A stretch of 64,000 nucleotides of DNA from Giardia muris. Lineage: Eukaryota; Fornicata; Diplomonadida; Hexamitidae. The notes under the pieces are model-generated. The model made no database searches, was not told where the DNA came from, and saw only the letters and a program-made list of their open reading frames with translations. The translations under genes and the position numbers were made by a program. Shown here piece by piece: positions 17,591-27,293 of this stretch; position 1 is the stretch's first letter, and each line of letters begins with the position of its first letter. Where the stretch lies: positions 1,674,001-1,738,000 of the forward strand of contig CM016926.1 in NCBI GenBank assembly GCA_006247105.1, read 5' to 3'.

Positions 17591-17974
17591 ATGTGCTCTT
17601 CCTCTTTTTATGACGGAAAACAGAATATGTCGTATGTTGGGCTATTCCGTTGTGGGAAGTGTAGCACGCCACTCTTCTTAGACGAGCACCTCATCGAGCA
17701 CGAGACGTTCGCCCAGGTCAGCTTCAAGAACGGGCAGGCTCCGGAGAAGAGCTGCTCGTCTTATTTCGTTAAAGTGATGAGTTGGATGGGTGATCTCCTA
17801 GGAAACAAAGGAAACCTTCACTGTCCAAAGTGTGAGCGGAGGGTTGGGAGCTATTGCTGGAGCGGCCTCCCTTGTACTTGTGGTGGGCTTGTCATCCCAT
17901 ACATCGCCGTCCATAGGAATAAGGTCGATCGTGTCCTTGTTGAAGATACCCAGGAGCCTAGTCCGACGTCGTGA
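17591..17974 (+). CDS. free-standing Yvh1/DUSP12-type zinc-binding domain protein
   Basis: 127 residues. Cysteines C21/C24, C55, C78/C81 and C95/C97 with FRCGKC, SSYFVKVMSWM, LHCPKC and VGSYCWSGLPCTCG reproduce the C-terminal zinc-binding domain of the dual-specificity phosphatase Yvh1 (DUSP12). The phosphatase domain (HCxxGxxR) is wholly absent. In yeast the zinc domain is the part needed to displace Mrt4 from pre-60S ribosomes, so a ribosome-maturation role is a reasonable inference. The start is ATG 17591, 1 bp after the TRM6 stop; ATG 17627 is an alternative. The 3' end overlaps the opposite-strand gene by 17 bp. Confidence 0.8.
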   Translation: MCSSSFYDGKQNMSYVGLFRCGKCSTPLFLDEHLIEHETFAQVSFKNGQAPEKSCSSYFVKVMSWMGDLLGNKGNLHCPKCERRVGSYCWSGLPCTCGGLVIPYIAVHRNKVDRVLVEDTQEPSPTS

Positions 17975-18701
17975 AGGCGTTCGCCACGCTCTTCTGCTGC
18001 TTCTGTGTGACCTCTCGTGTGATCATCTGACGAGTATCGATATAGCGAAGGATCTCAATGGTTAAGATGAGGATCGATGCTGGAAGCGTGATGATGCTTG
18101 CACAAAGGGCTGGGGGGCTAAGCCGTCGTGATCGATGGTCAAGGTAAACAAGTAGGTTAACGATTGCGATGAAGGCGGTACCTAGTCCACTTAGAATAAA
18201 GATGGCGGTGATAGTCAAGAAACTATCAGTCACCATTAACACAACGTCACTATCCGTACCTGTTGCATATTGTACCAAGTAGAAGCACGCACATGCCATT
18301 GGTAGGGCCTTTGCAAGAATCGTGAAGACTAACGAATGACTTTGATAGGCAGCTCCGACGATGCTACTGGCCATGTACAACACCCCGATGATGAGTAAAA
18401 GGGCCGGGACACTTTCCTTAACGCTACACAAGGCGAGTTGTCCAACACTCCCAATAGCTGATAGGACTGCACCCGAAATAGTCGTCACCTGCATATGGGT
18501 GGCATAGCTTGGCCCGTAGCAGCAGACCACGGCGAAGTATGCGAGCTGGATGAGCATGCAGACGCCCAGTAGGCGTGGAGTCCTTGTCCCTATGATGACC
18601 TGTCGAAGACTTTCGTGCCTAAATGCTGCGACGAGGAGCCCCGCCACGTTCAGCCCCATCCCGATCGCCGAGACCACCGGGAGCAAGAGCCGCTGCTTCA
18701 T
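17958..18701 (-). CDS. multi-pass membrane protein of unknown function
   Basis: 247 residues with about seven hydrophobic segments (near 8-28, 43-62, 72-92, 98-115, 125-143, 155-185 and 198-215) and a polar C-terminal tail containing KQQKS. I recognise no transporter motif. The first helix carries MKQRLLLPVV, which could serve as a signal anchor. It converges on the Yvh1-domain gene with a 17-bp overlap and follows the Ca2+-ATPase on the same strand. Confidence 0.7.
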   Translation of the reverse strand: MKQRLLLPVVSAIGMGLNVAGLLVAAFRHESLRQVIIGTRTPRLLGVCMLIQLAYFAVVCCYGPSYATHMQVTTISGAVLSAIGSVGQLALCSVKESVPALLLIIGVLYMASSIVGAAYQSHSLVFTILAKALPMACACFYLVQYATGTDSDVVLMVTDSFLTITAIFILSGLGTAFIAIVNLLVYLDHRSRRLSPPALCASIITLPASILILTIEILRYIDTRQMITREVTQKQQKSVANAFTTSD

Positions 18702-18735
18702 TTCGTTTCCTCTAGTTTACTGAGCAGTAGTCTAT

Positions 18736-21700
18736 CTAATCCCCCTCACCATTATCGAGAGCGCTATGCAATTCCGAATGCTGCTGGGATTGGCTCAGCT
18801 CAACGGCGTTCTTCTCATCGAAGCTCTTCTTCTTCCTTTGAGGACGCTCCTTTCCAGCCTTAGCCATACGCTTGGTGATGGCCTTCTTGGCAGCCTTCTC
18901 ACTGACACGAAACTCGGGTGGGAGCTTGATGAGGCGGAAGAGGAAATGAATCACGAAGATCCCAAGGGCTAACCCAAGTGAGATGAGCCAGGACTGCCAA
19001 CTGATTCCATAGGCGACATAACTGCCACAGTACTCATTGGAAGATCCAGCATGGCAGTCGAAAATATGGAACAGGAGACGGATACCAGGGACAAGCATGA
19101 TGATGATCTGTAGAGTCGTCGTCCCCAAGAAGATGACCAGGAACATGACCGCCTTGTGCAGCCCTTGGAACACGTTCAGCTCGCTATGGATTCGGCGCGA
19201 GTTGAACTCATTAAAGATCTGAGCGAAGATGAAGAAGTTGTAAATACAGGTGTAGCGATATGCCCGCGTTGCTTCCTCTACGTACGTATCGCCAGCGGTA
19301 TCAAAAAGGCCTTGAGGGACCATTGTTACAGTATCTCCAACGCCTGGGAAGATCATGAGGAGGATGACGACGATCTCGTAGACGGAAGCGACAAGGATGT
19401 TACGGAGCATGCAAGGAGTGATCAAGCTAGCCGCGCGGTGGACGGGCTGGTAATCGAGGACGTCCTTCGCGGGGTCTTCTGTCGCCAGGGCTAAGGCACC
19501 AAGAGAGTCCATGATCAGGTTGACATAGAGCATCTGGAGGGCAGTAAGAGGTGACTCCTCAAGGGCTGCGGCCCCAAGAAAAGCGACAACAACTGCGGCG
19601 ACGTTAACGGTCAACTGAAACTGAAGGAACTTCCTGACGTTCGAGAGGACTGTCCGGCCCCATTCTACGGCACGGACGATCGACAGGAAGTTATCGTCCA
19701 TGATGATAATATCGGAGGCCTCCTTCGCCACCTCCGTCCCTGCAATCCCCATGGCGAGTCCGACATCTGCCGCCTTGAGCTGGGGGGCGTCATTAGACCC
19801 ATCTCCTGTTGCGGCCACTATGTTGTTGTACAGCTTGAGACGCTTGACAAGCCGATACTTGTCCTTGGGAGCAGCACGAGCAATCACTTGAAGGGTTGGG
19901 AGCAAACGGTCAACCTCGGCATCCTCAAGCTTGCGGAAGTCGGGACCAGTGATGACATATTGGGGTAGCTTGTCATCGGGAAGATCCTCCGGAAGGATCC
20001 CGCAATCCTTAGCAATCGCGACAGCAGTAATCAAGTTGTCCCCCGTGACCATCCGGACGGTGATCCCGGCGCGCTTGGAGCGCTCCACGGCATCGGCGAC
20101 CCCAGGGCGCAGCGGGTCCATGATCCCCACGAGGCAGATGAGGATAAGATCCTGCTCAACAAATTCGGCCGACTTGTACTTGGAGCCCGTGATAGGCCTT
20201 CCCGTCTCTTCGTCCGTGCCTATTTCTCCCGTGGCATCTCCATCGGTGCGGGAAACTACACGGTACGCGAGACAGAAGGTCCGCAATGACTGACGCGCAT
20301 ACTCCGTGATCGTCTCGTCGTAAGCCTTCCGCATCGCGTCATCAAGAGGCACCTGCTGCCCCTCGGCGGTCAAAACGCGGCTACAACGCCCGAGGACGAT
20401 CTCAGATGCCCCCTTGGTGAAGACGAGATAATCCGTCTTGCTCCCAACCAAAGAAAGAGCGGTGTTCAGGCGGCTCGCCTCGGACTTGCCACAAAGCTTC
20501 TGGAGGTCAAGGACGACGGACATCCTCTTTCGATCGGACGTGAACTCGAACGCATGGGCGATCACCCCACGGGCATCTCCGTTATGGACGAGGAGCTCGC
20601 GGTACTCCTTATAGGCAAAGCCCATATCTCGAGTCAATAAGAGAAGAGCGCCCTCAGTCTTGCTACCAACGACGACGACCTTCTCCTCGAGATCGTTTGT
20701 CTCAGTAGAGAGGTTCGCCGTCGAGTTGATCGAGGCGTTGAGGGCGAAGATCTCGGCGATTCCCTTGTTGAAGGTTCCGTTGTCAACGTCGGCCTTCGTC
20801 GGGAGCATCTTGGTTCCAGGCTGAATGACCTCCTTCCCGGTTCCTTGCTTGGCATACTGGGTTCCGGCGACGCGCATGCGGACGACAGTCATCTGGTTGA
20901 GTGTCAGAGTTCCAGTCTTGTCACTAGTGATGTTGTTGACCCCACCCATCGTCTCACAGGCCTGGAGCTTCCGCACCAGGCACTGGTCCTTCATCATCTT
21001 CTTCATAGAGAAGGCGAGGGAGATCGTGACGGCGAGAGGGAGGCCCTCAGGGACAGCAACAACGATGATCGTGATCCCGGTTATAAAGTACTTCACCCAT
21101 TCAACGTAATTCCTCCGCTTAGTATGCTTACCGTCGACAAAGAAACGGATAATGAGGGCGATAACGGTCACGCCTGCCATCGCCATCCCGATGTACCCGA
21201 TGTACTTTGCTAGGACTTCGAGCTTCTCCTGGAGTGGAGTCTGCTCGTCCTCCTCCTGGAGCGTCGCAAGGATGTCCCCATACTTGCTATAGCGCCCGAC
21301 GGCCGTCACAAGCATGCGGCCGGACCCATGGGTGACAAGGCAGCTCCCAGTGACGAAGGGGTGGTCCTCGGGGTCCTTCTTAATCTCGTCAGTCTCGCCC
21401 GTCATCCCGGACTCGTCGCACTTCATGTCATTTGCTTGCAAGAGGAGCCCATCAGCAGGGATCTGATCCCCGAGCTCAAGAATGACGATATCCCCGACCA
21501 CGATGTCGAAGATGGAGATGACCGTGTCGCTTCCGTTGCGGACGACTTTGATCTTCTTGTCGTTCTTGACGGCGTTCAGCTTGCGGAACTGCTTCTCCTT
21601 TGAGTAGTTGTTGATGGAAGAGACGAGGGCGACAAGGATGACTGCGACAAGGATTGCTACCCCGTCGATCCACCCGAGAGGCTCGGGGTTTAGCTGAGGG

Positions 21701-21993
21701 ATGACGTTGACGACGATGGAGATGATAGCTGCGACGAGGAGGATGATGATTGTCACGTCCTTGAAGGTCTCGAAAAAGAGGCATATGAAGGACTTGGGTG
21801 GACGGGGCTCGACCTTATTGACGCCATAGAAGGCTCGATGGGCAGTGACCGCCGAATCGGAGAGGCCAGTGAGACCGTCTGTCTGGAGGTCCTGTATGAG
21901 CTTCTCGGTCCCCCCGAACTTTGCGCTAAGGACGGCGGTGCTTGCATCGGTCATCAATGCCTTCAGGTCGTCGGGACTATGCGGGAAGGACAT
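18736..21993 (-). CDS. P2B-type (plasma-membrane) Ca2+-transporting ATPase
   Basis: 1085 residues. It pumps Ca2+ out of the cytosol, at the plasma membrane or a peripheral vacuole. Visible motifs are the TGE loop (MTGETDEI near 198), VPEGLPLAVTISLA in M4, the phosphorylation site DKTGTLT with D358, VTGDNLITA, and the hinge TGDGSNDAPQLKAADVG with Ser where most pumps have Thr. The PEGLPL form and the AGTEVAKEASDIIIMDDNF stretch point to PMCA. The C-terminal tail after the last helix is short but very basic (about 1025-1065, with RKKKS), a candidate autoinhibitory or calmodulin site. The TTTTAAAA box lies five bases before the ATG. Confidence 0.93.
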   Translation of the reverse strand: MSFPHSPDDLKALMTDASTAVLSAKFGGTEKLIQDLQTDGLTGLSDSAVTAHRAFYGVNKVEPRPPKSFICLFFETFKDVTIIILLVAAIISIVVNVIPQLNPEPLGWIDGVAILVAVILVALVSSINNYSKEKQFRKLNAVKNDKKIKVVRNGSDTVISIFDIVVGDIVILELGDQIPADGLLLQANDMKCDESGMTGETDEIKKDPEDHPFVTGSCLVTHGSGRMLVTAVGRYSKYGDILATLQEEDEQTPLQEKLEVLAKYIGYIGMAMAGVTVIALIIRFFVDGKHTKRRNYVEWVKYFITGITIIVVAVPEGLPLAVTISLAFSMKKMMKDQCLVRKLQACETMGGVNNITSDKTGTLTLNQMTVVRMRVAGTQYAKQGTGKEVIQPGTKMLPTKADVDNGTFNKGIAEIFALNASINSTANLSTETNDLEEKVVVVGSKTEGALLLLTRDMGFAYKEYRELLVHNGDARGVIAHAFEFTSDRKRMSVVLDLQKLCGKSEASRLNTALSLVGSKTDYLVFTKGASEIVLGRCSRVLTAEGQQVPLDDAMRKAYDETITEYARQSLRTFCLAYRVVSRTDGDATGEIGTDEETGRPITGSKYKSAEFVEQDLILICLVGIMDPLRPGVADAVERSKRAGITVRMVTGDNLITAVAIAKDCGILPEDLPDDKLPQYVITGPDFRKLEDAEVDRLLPTLQVIARAAPKDKYRLVKRLKLYNNIVAATGDGSNDAPQLKAADVGLAMGIAGTEVAKEASDIIIMDDNFLSIVRAVEWGRTVLSNVRKFLQFQLTVNVAAVVVAFLGAAALEESPLTALQMLYVNLIMDSLGALALATEDPAKDVLDYQPVHRAASLITPCMLRNILVASVYEIVVILLMIFPGVGDTVTMVPQGLFDTAGDTYVEEATRAYRYTCIYNFFIFAQIFNEFNSRRIHSELNVFQGLHKAVMFLVIFLGTTTLQIIIMLVPGIRLLFHIFDCHAGSSNEYCGSYVAYGISWQSWLISLGLALGIFVIHFLFRLIKLPPEFRVSEKAAKKAITKRMAKAGKERPQRKKKSFDEKNAVELSQSQQHSELHSALDNGEGD

Positions 21994-21998
21994 CTCGC

Positions 21999-22006
21999 TT
22001 TTAAAA
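21999..22006 (-). promoter_or_regulatory. AT-rich initiator upstream of the Ca2+-ATPase
   Basis: The palindromic TTTTAAAA box stands five bases before the Ca2+-ATPase ATG (minus strand), the position expected for a Giardia initiator-type promoter. Confidence 0.45.
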
Positions 22007-22054
22007 GAACCCGAAGAACCGCACCTTTTTTGCTCCTTTCTAGGTATGAAGAAT

Positions 22055-22891
22055 TCACTCGCAGAGCTTCGCGAGCTCGCTCACCTGGCACAAGGAGAGC
22101 TCGCGTAGTCGTTCGGCGACGAGCTGGAAGTCGTCGGAGGTCATGCGAACCACGAGCTCCTTCGATCTTAGCTGATCAATTAATGTGTTTGCGGCGCGCT
22201 CGAAGGCGTGGGCTCTGGCTAGTGCGGTATGCTCGGCCGTCGTCGCCTTCGTGGCAAGGATGACGGGGTCGAGGTTCTCCTTTGTCAGGGTCCAATTTGT
22301 ACGCTTAGTCAAGACTTCATGCATATCTGCCATCTTCTCACGGAGGTCTGTGAACTTCTTCTGAATCATCGCGTTGTCTATGAGGAGGGTTTCCAAAGCC
22401 AGCATACTCAATTGCGAGGACGATTGTGAAGATGTGGAACCTAAGCCTCCGGTGGGCCTCGGAGAACGGACAGAACCGAGGCGCATGATTGGGTGCGCTT
22501 GTATCTCCTTCGTGAGGATGCAGATCTTCTGCAGGAGGGTGATCTGCATAGAGATCTCTAGAGTAAAGCGCCGTTGTTGATTGAACACACTTGTCTCTAT
22601 GAGTTCTGCCTCCGGCGGGATTGGCCCGACGAGCTTGGCCGTCGGTTGCTGGGTGTTCGGGTACCCGTACGGGAGGGTCAGCAAGACGTGGATGACGACG
22701 GGGGTGTTATCATATGTCAAGTTGAGAGGGATGGTGACCGTCAAATATGAGTGGTTGAGCCTGCGAGTGCCAATCTTCGTCCCCGGATACGCCGCGCGGA
22801 GGTCCGCCAGCTCGTGCGCCAGCAGATCGACCCTCTCGTACGCGAACTCCTCGTTTTGAAGAACCCGCACATAATCCTCGAGTCGCTGCAT
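22055..22891 (-). CDS. UEV-domain protein, Tsg101/Vps23-like (ESCRT-I)
   Basis: 278 residues. Residues about 15-125 form a UBC-like fold with VVIHVLLTLPYGYPNTQQP, which matches the UEV of Tsg101, and there is no catalytic Cys. A helical, coiled-coil middle (about 165-215) follows. The end is two short helices (TLIDQLRSK and FQLVAERLRELSLCQVSELAKLC) that resemble the Vps23 steadiness box. The architecture is therefore that of ESCRT-I Vps23, without the Pro-rich linker. It would bind ubiquitinated cargo on endosomes or peripheral vacuoles. The ATG has an A-run just upstream and faces the pseudokinase-ankyrin gene across 21 bp. Confidence 0.68.
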   Translation of the reverse strand: MQRLEDYVRVLQNEEFAYERVDLLAHELADLRAAYPGTKIGTRRLNHSYLTVTIPLNLTYDNTPVVIHVLLTLPYGYPNTQQPTAKLVGPIPPEAELIETSVFNQQRRFTLEISMQITLLQKICILTKEIQAHPIMRLGSVRSPRPTGGLGSTSSQSSSQLSMLALETLLIDNAMIQKKFTDLREKMADMHEVLTKRTNWTLTKENLDPVILATKATTAEHTALARAHAFERAANTLIDQLRSKELVVRMTSDDFQLVAERLRELSLCQVSELAKLCE

Positions 22892-22912
22892 TTTTTGGGC
22901 CCCAGGTTGTAG
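22892..22912. promoter_or_regulatory. divergent intergenic promoter (21 bp)
   Basis: A 21-bp spacer between the UEV gene (minus) and the pseudokinase-ankyrin gene (plus). It begins with a T-run, which reads as an A-tract before the minus-strand ATG, and is then GC-rich. Confidence 0.4.
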
Positions 22913-25732
22913 ATGCTCCCCGCCTGCCTACTCGCTGCCTACGAATGCTCCGAGCCCTTGGAGGTCACCAGGTACGTGAAAACCTACCGGGTGATGCACC
23001 GGGCCTCCGGAACCGCCCGGCTCTGCCAAAGCCTCGATTACAGGTCGCTCGTTGGGAACTTACGGGAGCCGCGGTTCGATGACATCCACTTATGGGCCCA
23101 ACTCACTCACCCCTCTCTTTGCCACATACATGAGGTCCTCCACGAGAACCATCGACATCTAGTTCATGTAGTCTTCGATTGGCCATCTGGCCGACTCATG
23201 CGGGATATCATCTTTCAGAACGCACGACGACGAGTGCGTGTCCCAGATCCGCAGCTCTGGCAGGTTTTAGCTCGCCTGGTTGACGCTCTTGCATATCTCC
23301 ATCGTCCTGTTCGTCCACGGGTCGCTGAACGACGTCGCTTTATTCACAGGCATGTAACCCCAGACAGTATATATATAGACGACCAGGGCTTGCCCTATCT
23401 CGCCCCCCCGCCACTCCCTTTCCTTCTCGGGTTGAAGATGATTAGTGACCGACCTGTCGAGGCCTGCTTATATTGTGCTCCCGAAATTCTGATGATGCGT
23501 CGCTATACGGACTGTGTCGATATGTGGTCTCTTGGCTGCACCCTCTACGAATACGCGACGAATACTCCCTTCGTGACTGTTGTCCAGCCGGAACGCATCC
23601 GGAACTCATGCAAGCAACTGATGACTCACCGTGCGCACCCGAACGTGACCCCGGTGTATCTTCAGATGCTCTCCCGTCTTCTTCAGTTCGATGAAGGTGC
23701 GCGTGTCTCGGCCGCACGTATGCGACAACATTTCCGGGTCAAGGACGCGTTGAATGACGAGGACACTGTCACGTACCATGGGAGGGAACGGGATATCTCT
23801 TACCTTGCCTCTGCGGTCGAAAGCCGAACAATTACCCCTGCACTCTCGGATATTTCCATTCCTATCCTATCAGCCACGAACTCCCAGGAAGAACAGAACA
23901 GTGATATCCCCTCATGCGGAGACACGGAATTGACGGTCAGTAAGCTTGGCATGCATTCTGAATCTTTGCCACCCGCTGAAAAGCCCAATGGTTTACCCCC
24001 ACGAACTCGACAGAAGCTTGAGGAGGAGAATTTCGGCCTGACCGAGCCGTCTATCACCCCAGAACTAGCCAACATTGTCGACAGACTCATTATCGATTAT
24101 CTTAACAATGAGGTCCCTGAGTCGGTCACCATCGATGAGATGGTCAGCCAGCTCGAGCGTGTAGTTCCAGGCTTCTTCTCCCATGGTATGAAGGTGCACC
24201 TACATTCCCCCTCGGACATTGCGCTCCTTCATATGTTGAAGGCCGAGCTTGATAAGCGCCTGGAACAGTGCAAGATTCAACTATGCTCAAGTGCTTTTAC
24301 AAGCACGACGGGGTTCCGTGTTGGGACAAGCCGCGCCTCTTTTTTCGAGGGATCGACTCTTAGTCAGTCAAATACCCTTCGTGTTAGTAGCCCTCCGTCA
24401 TCCCTCTTACGCTCCATCCCCACGGAGTTACAGGAGACGGCTGAATTAGCAGATACCCAAGGATCCGAAAGGGTTGGATCCCCACCAAAAACCGCGCCAC
24501 GTTGGAAGCGAAGCCCAAGTTTGGCAACCCTTTTGCAAGAGAGTCTATCCACAGGGATGCTCGATATGAAGTTCGAGCTGAGGATTCGAGAGGCGATCTA
24601 CCATGGAAGGTTCGAGCTTCCAGACCTTCAAGTTGGTACCCGTCTCATGCGGTCGGCGGCTCGAAACGACAATACGGCCGTTCGGGAGCTCCTCAAGGCG
24701 GAGGGGCGCCTAATAGACCCAGATGGCCGCACGGCCCTGATGTACGCGACGATCGCTGGGAACACGACGGCGATAGACCTTCTCCGGCCCATAGAGGCGG
24801 GCTTTGCCATGAACAATGGAATAACGGCCTTGATGCTAGCCGCGTACTACAACGACGTGAATACAGTGCAACTACTCAAGCACTCGGAGGCTCAACTCCA
24901 GACCATCGAAGGGTATACCGCCCTCATGTTTGCAACAGTACGAGGCCATAAGGAGGCTGTCAATGCACTGATCGGACTCGAGGCCGGGATACGGACAAAC
25001 GAGGGAACTACGGCGCTCATGCTCGCCGCCCAACTCGGCCAAACCGAAATAGCGGCACTTCTTTCACCATTGGAAAGTGGCCTTTATAACATCCACGGGG
25101 AGACGGCACTTATGCACGCCATTGTGGCACTTCATGAGACAATTGCAGAGGAACTATGCTTACATGAGGCAGGATACCTCACCTTCAGCGGGAATACAGG
25201 TCTCATGTTTGCCGCCAGGATGAACCTTCATTCAGTCGCCAAGAAACTGGTTACGCGTGAAGGACAACTCCGGAATCGGAAGGGAGAGACGGCGCTGATG
25301 TTCGCGGCAATGATGGGGAATGAAAGCCTTGTCGAACTCCTCGCCCCAGTTGAAGCGGGAGCGAGGACCGAGAATGGTCAGACCGCACTGATGTATGCCG
25401 CCTCATATGGACATATTGGAGTTGTCCAGATACTCTCCGGTCAGGAGAAACGTCTTGTCGATAATGTTGGAACCACAGCCTTGATGTGTGCCGTACAAAA
25501 CTCTCGGGTGGAGGTAGCCAAATATCTTAGTCAGGTTGAGGCCGGGATGCAACGACAAGGAGGCGAGACGGCTCTAATGGATGCAGTTCGCCATTCAAAC
25601 ATCGAGCTCGTCTTGCTATTGGCACGGCAGGAGCGGACCTTAACCTTGGAGAACGGCCAAACGGCCTTAGACCTGGCTCAGAGCATCGGAAGCGAGGAGC
25701 TCATGCGCATCCTGATGTTCATGCCGAATTAG
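22913..25732 (+). CDS. NEK-type pseudokinase with C-terminal ankyrin repeats
   Basis: 939 residues. Residues about 20-290 form a kinase fold in which the key residues are lost: the ATP-anchoring Lys region reads LCQSL (37-41), HRDLKPEN reads HRHVTPDSI (145-153), and DFG reads LAP. APEIL and DMWSLGCTLYEY are kept. After a Ser-rich linker come about 12 ankyrin repeats (about 575-935) of 31 residues each, with the TALMxA core, the common Giardia pattern. Probably a catalytically dead scaffold of the expanded NEK family. The 3' end lies 1 bp from the convergent HRD1-like gene. Confidence 0.85.
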   Translation: MLPACLLAAYECSEPLEVTRYVKTYRVMHRASGTARLCQSLDYRSLVGNLREPRFDDIHLWAQLTHPSLCHIHEVLHENHRHLVHVVFDWPSGRLMRDIIFQNARRRVRVPDPQLWQVLARLVDALAYLHRPVRPRVAERRRFIHRHVTPDSIYIDDQGLPYLAPPPLPFLLGLKMISDRPVEACLYCAPEILMMRRYTDCVDMWSLGCTLYEYATNTPFVTVVQPERIRNSCKQLMTHRAHPNVTPVYLQMLSRLLQFDEGARVSAARMRQHFRVKDALNDEDTVTYHGRERDISYLASAVESRTITPALSDISIPILSATNSQEEQNSDIPSCGDTELTVSKLGMHSESLPPAEKPNGLPPRTRQKLEEENFGLTEPSITPELANIVDRLIIDYLNNEVPESVTIDEMVSQLERVVPGFFSHGMKVHLHSPSDIALLHMLKAELDKRLEQCKIQLCSSAFTSTTGFRVGTSRASFFEGSTLSQSNTLRVSSPPSSLLRSIPTELQETAELADTQGSERVGSPPKTAPRWKRSPSLATLLQESLSTGMLDMKFELRIREAIYHGRFELPDLQVGTRLMRSAARNDNTAVRELLKAEGRLIDPDGRTALMYATIAGNTTAIDLLRPIEAGFAMNNGITALMLAAYYNDVNTVQLLKHSEAQLQTIEGYTALMFATVRGHKEAVNALIGLEAGIRTNEGTTALMLAAQLGQTEIAALLSPLESGLYNIHGETALMHAIVALHETIAEELCLHEAGYLTFSGNTGLMFAARMNLHSVAKKLVTREGQLRNRKGETALMFAAMMGNESLVELLAPVEAGARTENGQTALMYAASYGHIGVVQILSGQEKRLVDNVGTTALMCAVQNSRVEVAKYLSQVEAGMQRQGGETALMDAVRHSNIELVLLLARQERTLTLENGQTALDLAQSIGSEELMRILMFMPN

Positions 25733-25733
25733 T

Positions 25734-27293
25734 TCACTCGGAGACATTCTTTTCAAGCACGTACATCCCGACCTCCTCGGCCTTGTTTCGGATCTCGGTA
25801 AACCCTCCTAAACGGGCCCAGAACACTGAGAGAGACTCCGCCACACACTCTCGGAGGTCATCGCTCGTCGCTGTCTCCCAGGAGAAGGTCCTACTCTTGG
25901 CGTAGATGGGTATCGAAAAGAGTAGTTCTGGCTCTGCATTTGCAGGTTCCTCTGGGTTGATTGGTGCTTCATGCTCCTGGAAGGCCGCAACCGCGGCTGC
26001 GGCTTCGTCATCACCGGCTTGGTTCTGGTCTTGTGGTATTGGTGTCAACTCCAATGGCGTCTGGGTCGAGAAGATATCTCGATTGCACAGGGGGCATAGG
26101 GAATTTCCAACGACGACCCAACTCCGAATACAATCGTCATGGAAGAGGTGTCGACAGGGTAGACGGCGGGGTGGGTTCTTGCTTGCCCCTTTACCGAGTA
26201 GAGAAAGCGAATCCATGCAAATGCTACAACGCTCAATAGATTCCGGCTCGTCTGGTTCTGCACGCACTTCTGCCTCGCTCTTCCCATAAACCTCTTCAAA
26301 GCTTGGACGTGTTAAGGCATTGAACCTCCGGATCAGTTTCAATGCTCTTCGGACCTTTAAGAAGCTTTCGCTAAGCTTATGAGCATGGTTTGTAAGCCTG
26401 AATAGCTCGAAGAAGGTCAGATAGACGGTAGGCTGCTCCCGATGGATTCGGTCGATATTCTCCTGCTTCAGACGAAATAATTCGCGTAGGGGTTGCGAAA
26501 GAAACGTCTGGCTAGCAGACTGCGCCCAAGCGTAGAAGATGATCCCAAACTCGACGAAGTCTAGGCCGAAGCCGATCAGAGACTTAGTAAGAAGGATACT
26601 TGGTTGCTTCCCAGTCCCAGAAGTCTTAGTCATCATGGTGACACAGATTTCAAGGACTATCTTGACGTAACTCACGGTAATCCCCAAGGCCGTGAAGAAA
26701 CTTGATCGATAGGGGACTGGAAGCCCTGTAGCTACTATGCGACGTAGATGCACTATTATGCCGACGAGGAGAAACAGTATCCCCACGGTAGATCGAACAA
26801 ATTCTAAGGCTAAGCCTCGCAACTCCCGCCGTTTTCGTGCCAGGATATCAGGTTCCACAAAGCCCTGTAACGCATCCCGCGCCATCTCAAGGCTAGTCGA
26901 ACGATATTTGAGAAGTTCGACCAGGATCTGGTAATGACCGATGAGGACTCCTAGTGCACAGCCACTAACCGTTGCCCAAGGGCTTCGACTATCTACCGCG
27001 AAGGCCATCTCTATGAAGGGTCGAGTCGTGGTTGGAAGGTCGCTCCTGAACGCTTGGAACATATCGAGGAGGGTCAGGCGCGGGAATATGATCTTGCGAT
27101 AGGTGACGAGAAGGAGATACAATGCGGAGAGAAGGGTAGCATAGAAGAGGAGCCGGCCGAAGAGGGACTGGTCCACGTCAAGGAGGAGGTCGTAGAGGCT
27201 GTCGCCCGCCAGCAAGCTTCGCAAGGCTAGCGCCACGAACGCGCTAGTGGTTCCTAAGGAGACGCAGAGTTCAGTACGCACGACGTTCAGCAT
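25734..27293 (-). CDS. HRD1-like membrane RING-H2 E3 ubiquitin ligase
   Basis: 519 residues. The N-terminal 300 carry about five to six hydrophobic helices, and a RING-H2 follows at 356-403 (C356, C359, C380, H382, H385, C388, C400, C403; LPCRHLFHDDCIRSW). This arrangement, with many membrane spans before a cytosolic RING-H2, is that of HRD1/synoviolin and gp78 of ER-associated degradation. The C-terminal part is acidic and Ala-rich (DDEAAAAVAAFQEHE), followed by a conserved-looking end of about 60 residues with TFSWETATSDDL. Which ERAD enzyme it replaces is inferred. Its start shares an 8-bp spacer with the next gene. Confidence 0.8.
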   Translation of the reverse strand: MLNVVRTELCVSLGTTSAFVALALRSLLAGDSLYDLLLDVDQSLFGRLLFYATLLSALYLLLVTYRKIIFPRLTLLDMFQAFRSDLPTTTRPFIEMAFAVDSRSPWATVSGCALGVLIGHYQILVELLKYRSTSLEMARDALQGFVEPDILARKRRELRGLALEFVRSTVGILFLLVGIIVHLRRIVATGLPVPYRSSFFTALGITVSYVKIVLEICVTMMTKTSGTGKQPSILLTKSLIGFGLDFVEFGIIFYAWAQSASQTFLSQPLRELFRLKQENIDRIHREQPTVYLTFFELFRLTNHAHKLSESFLKVRRALKLIRRFNALTRPSFEEVYGKSEAEVRAEPDEPESIERCSICMDSLSLLGKGASKNPPRRLPCRHLFHDDCIRSWVVVGNSLCPLCNRDIFSTQTPLELTPIPQDQNQAGDDEAAAAVAAFQEHEAPINPEEPANAEPELLFSIPIYAKSRTFSWETATSDDLRECVAESLSVFWARLGGFTEIRNKAEEVGMYVLEKNVSE

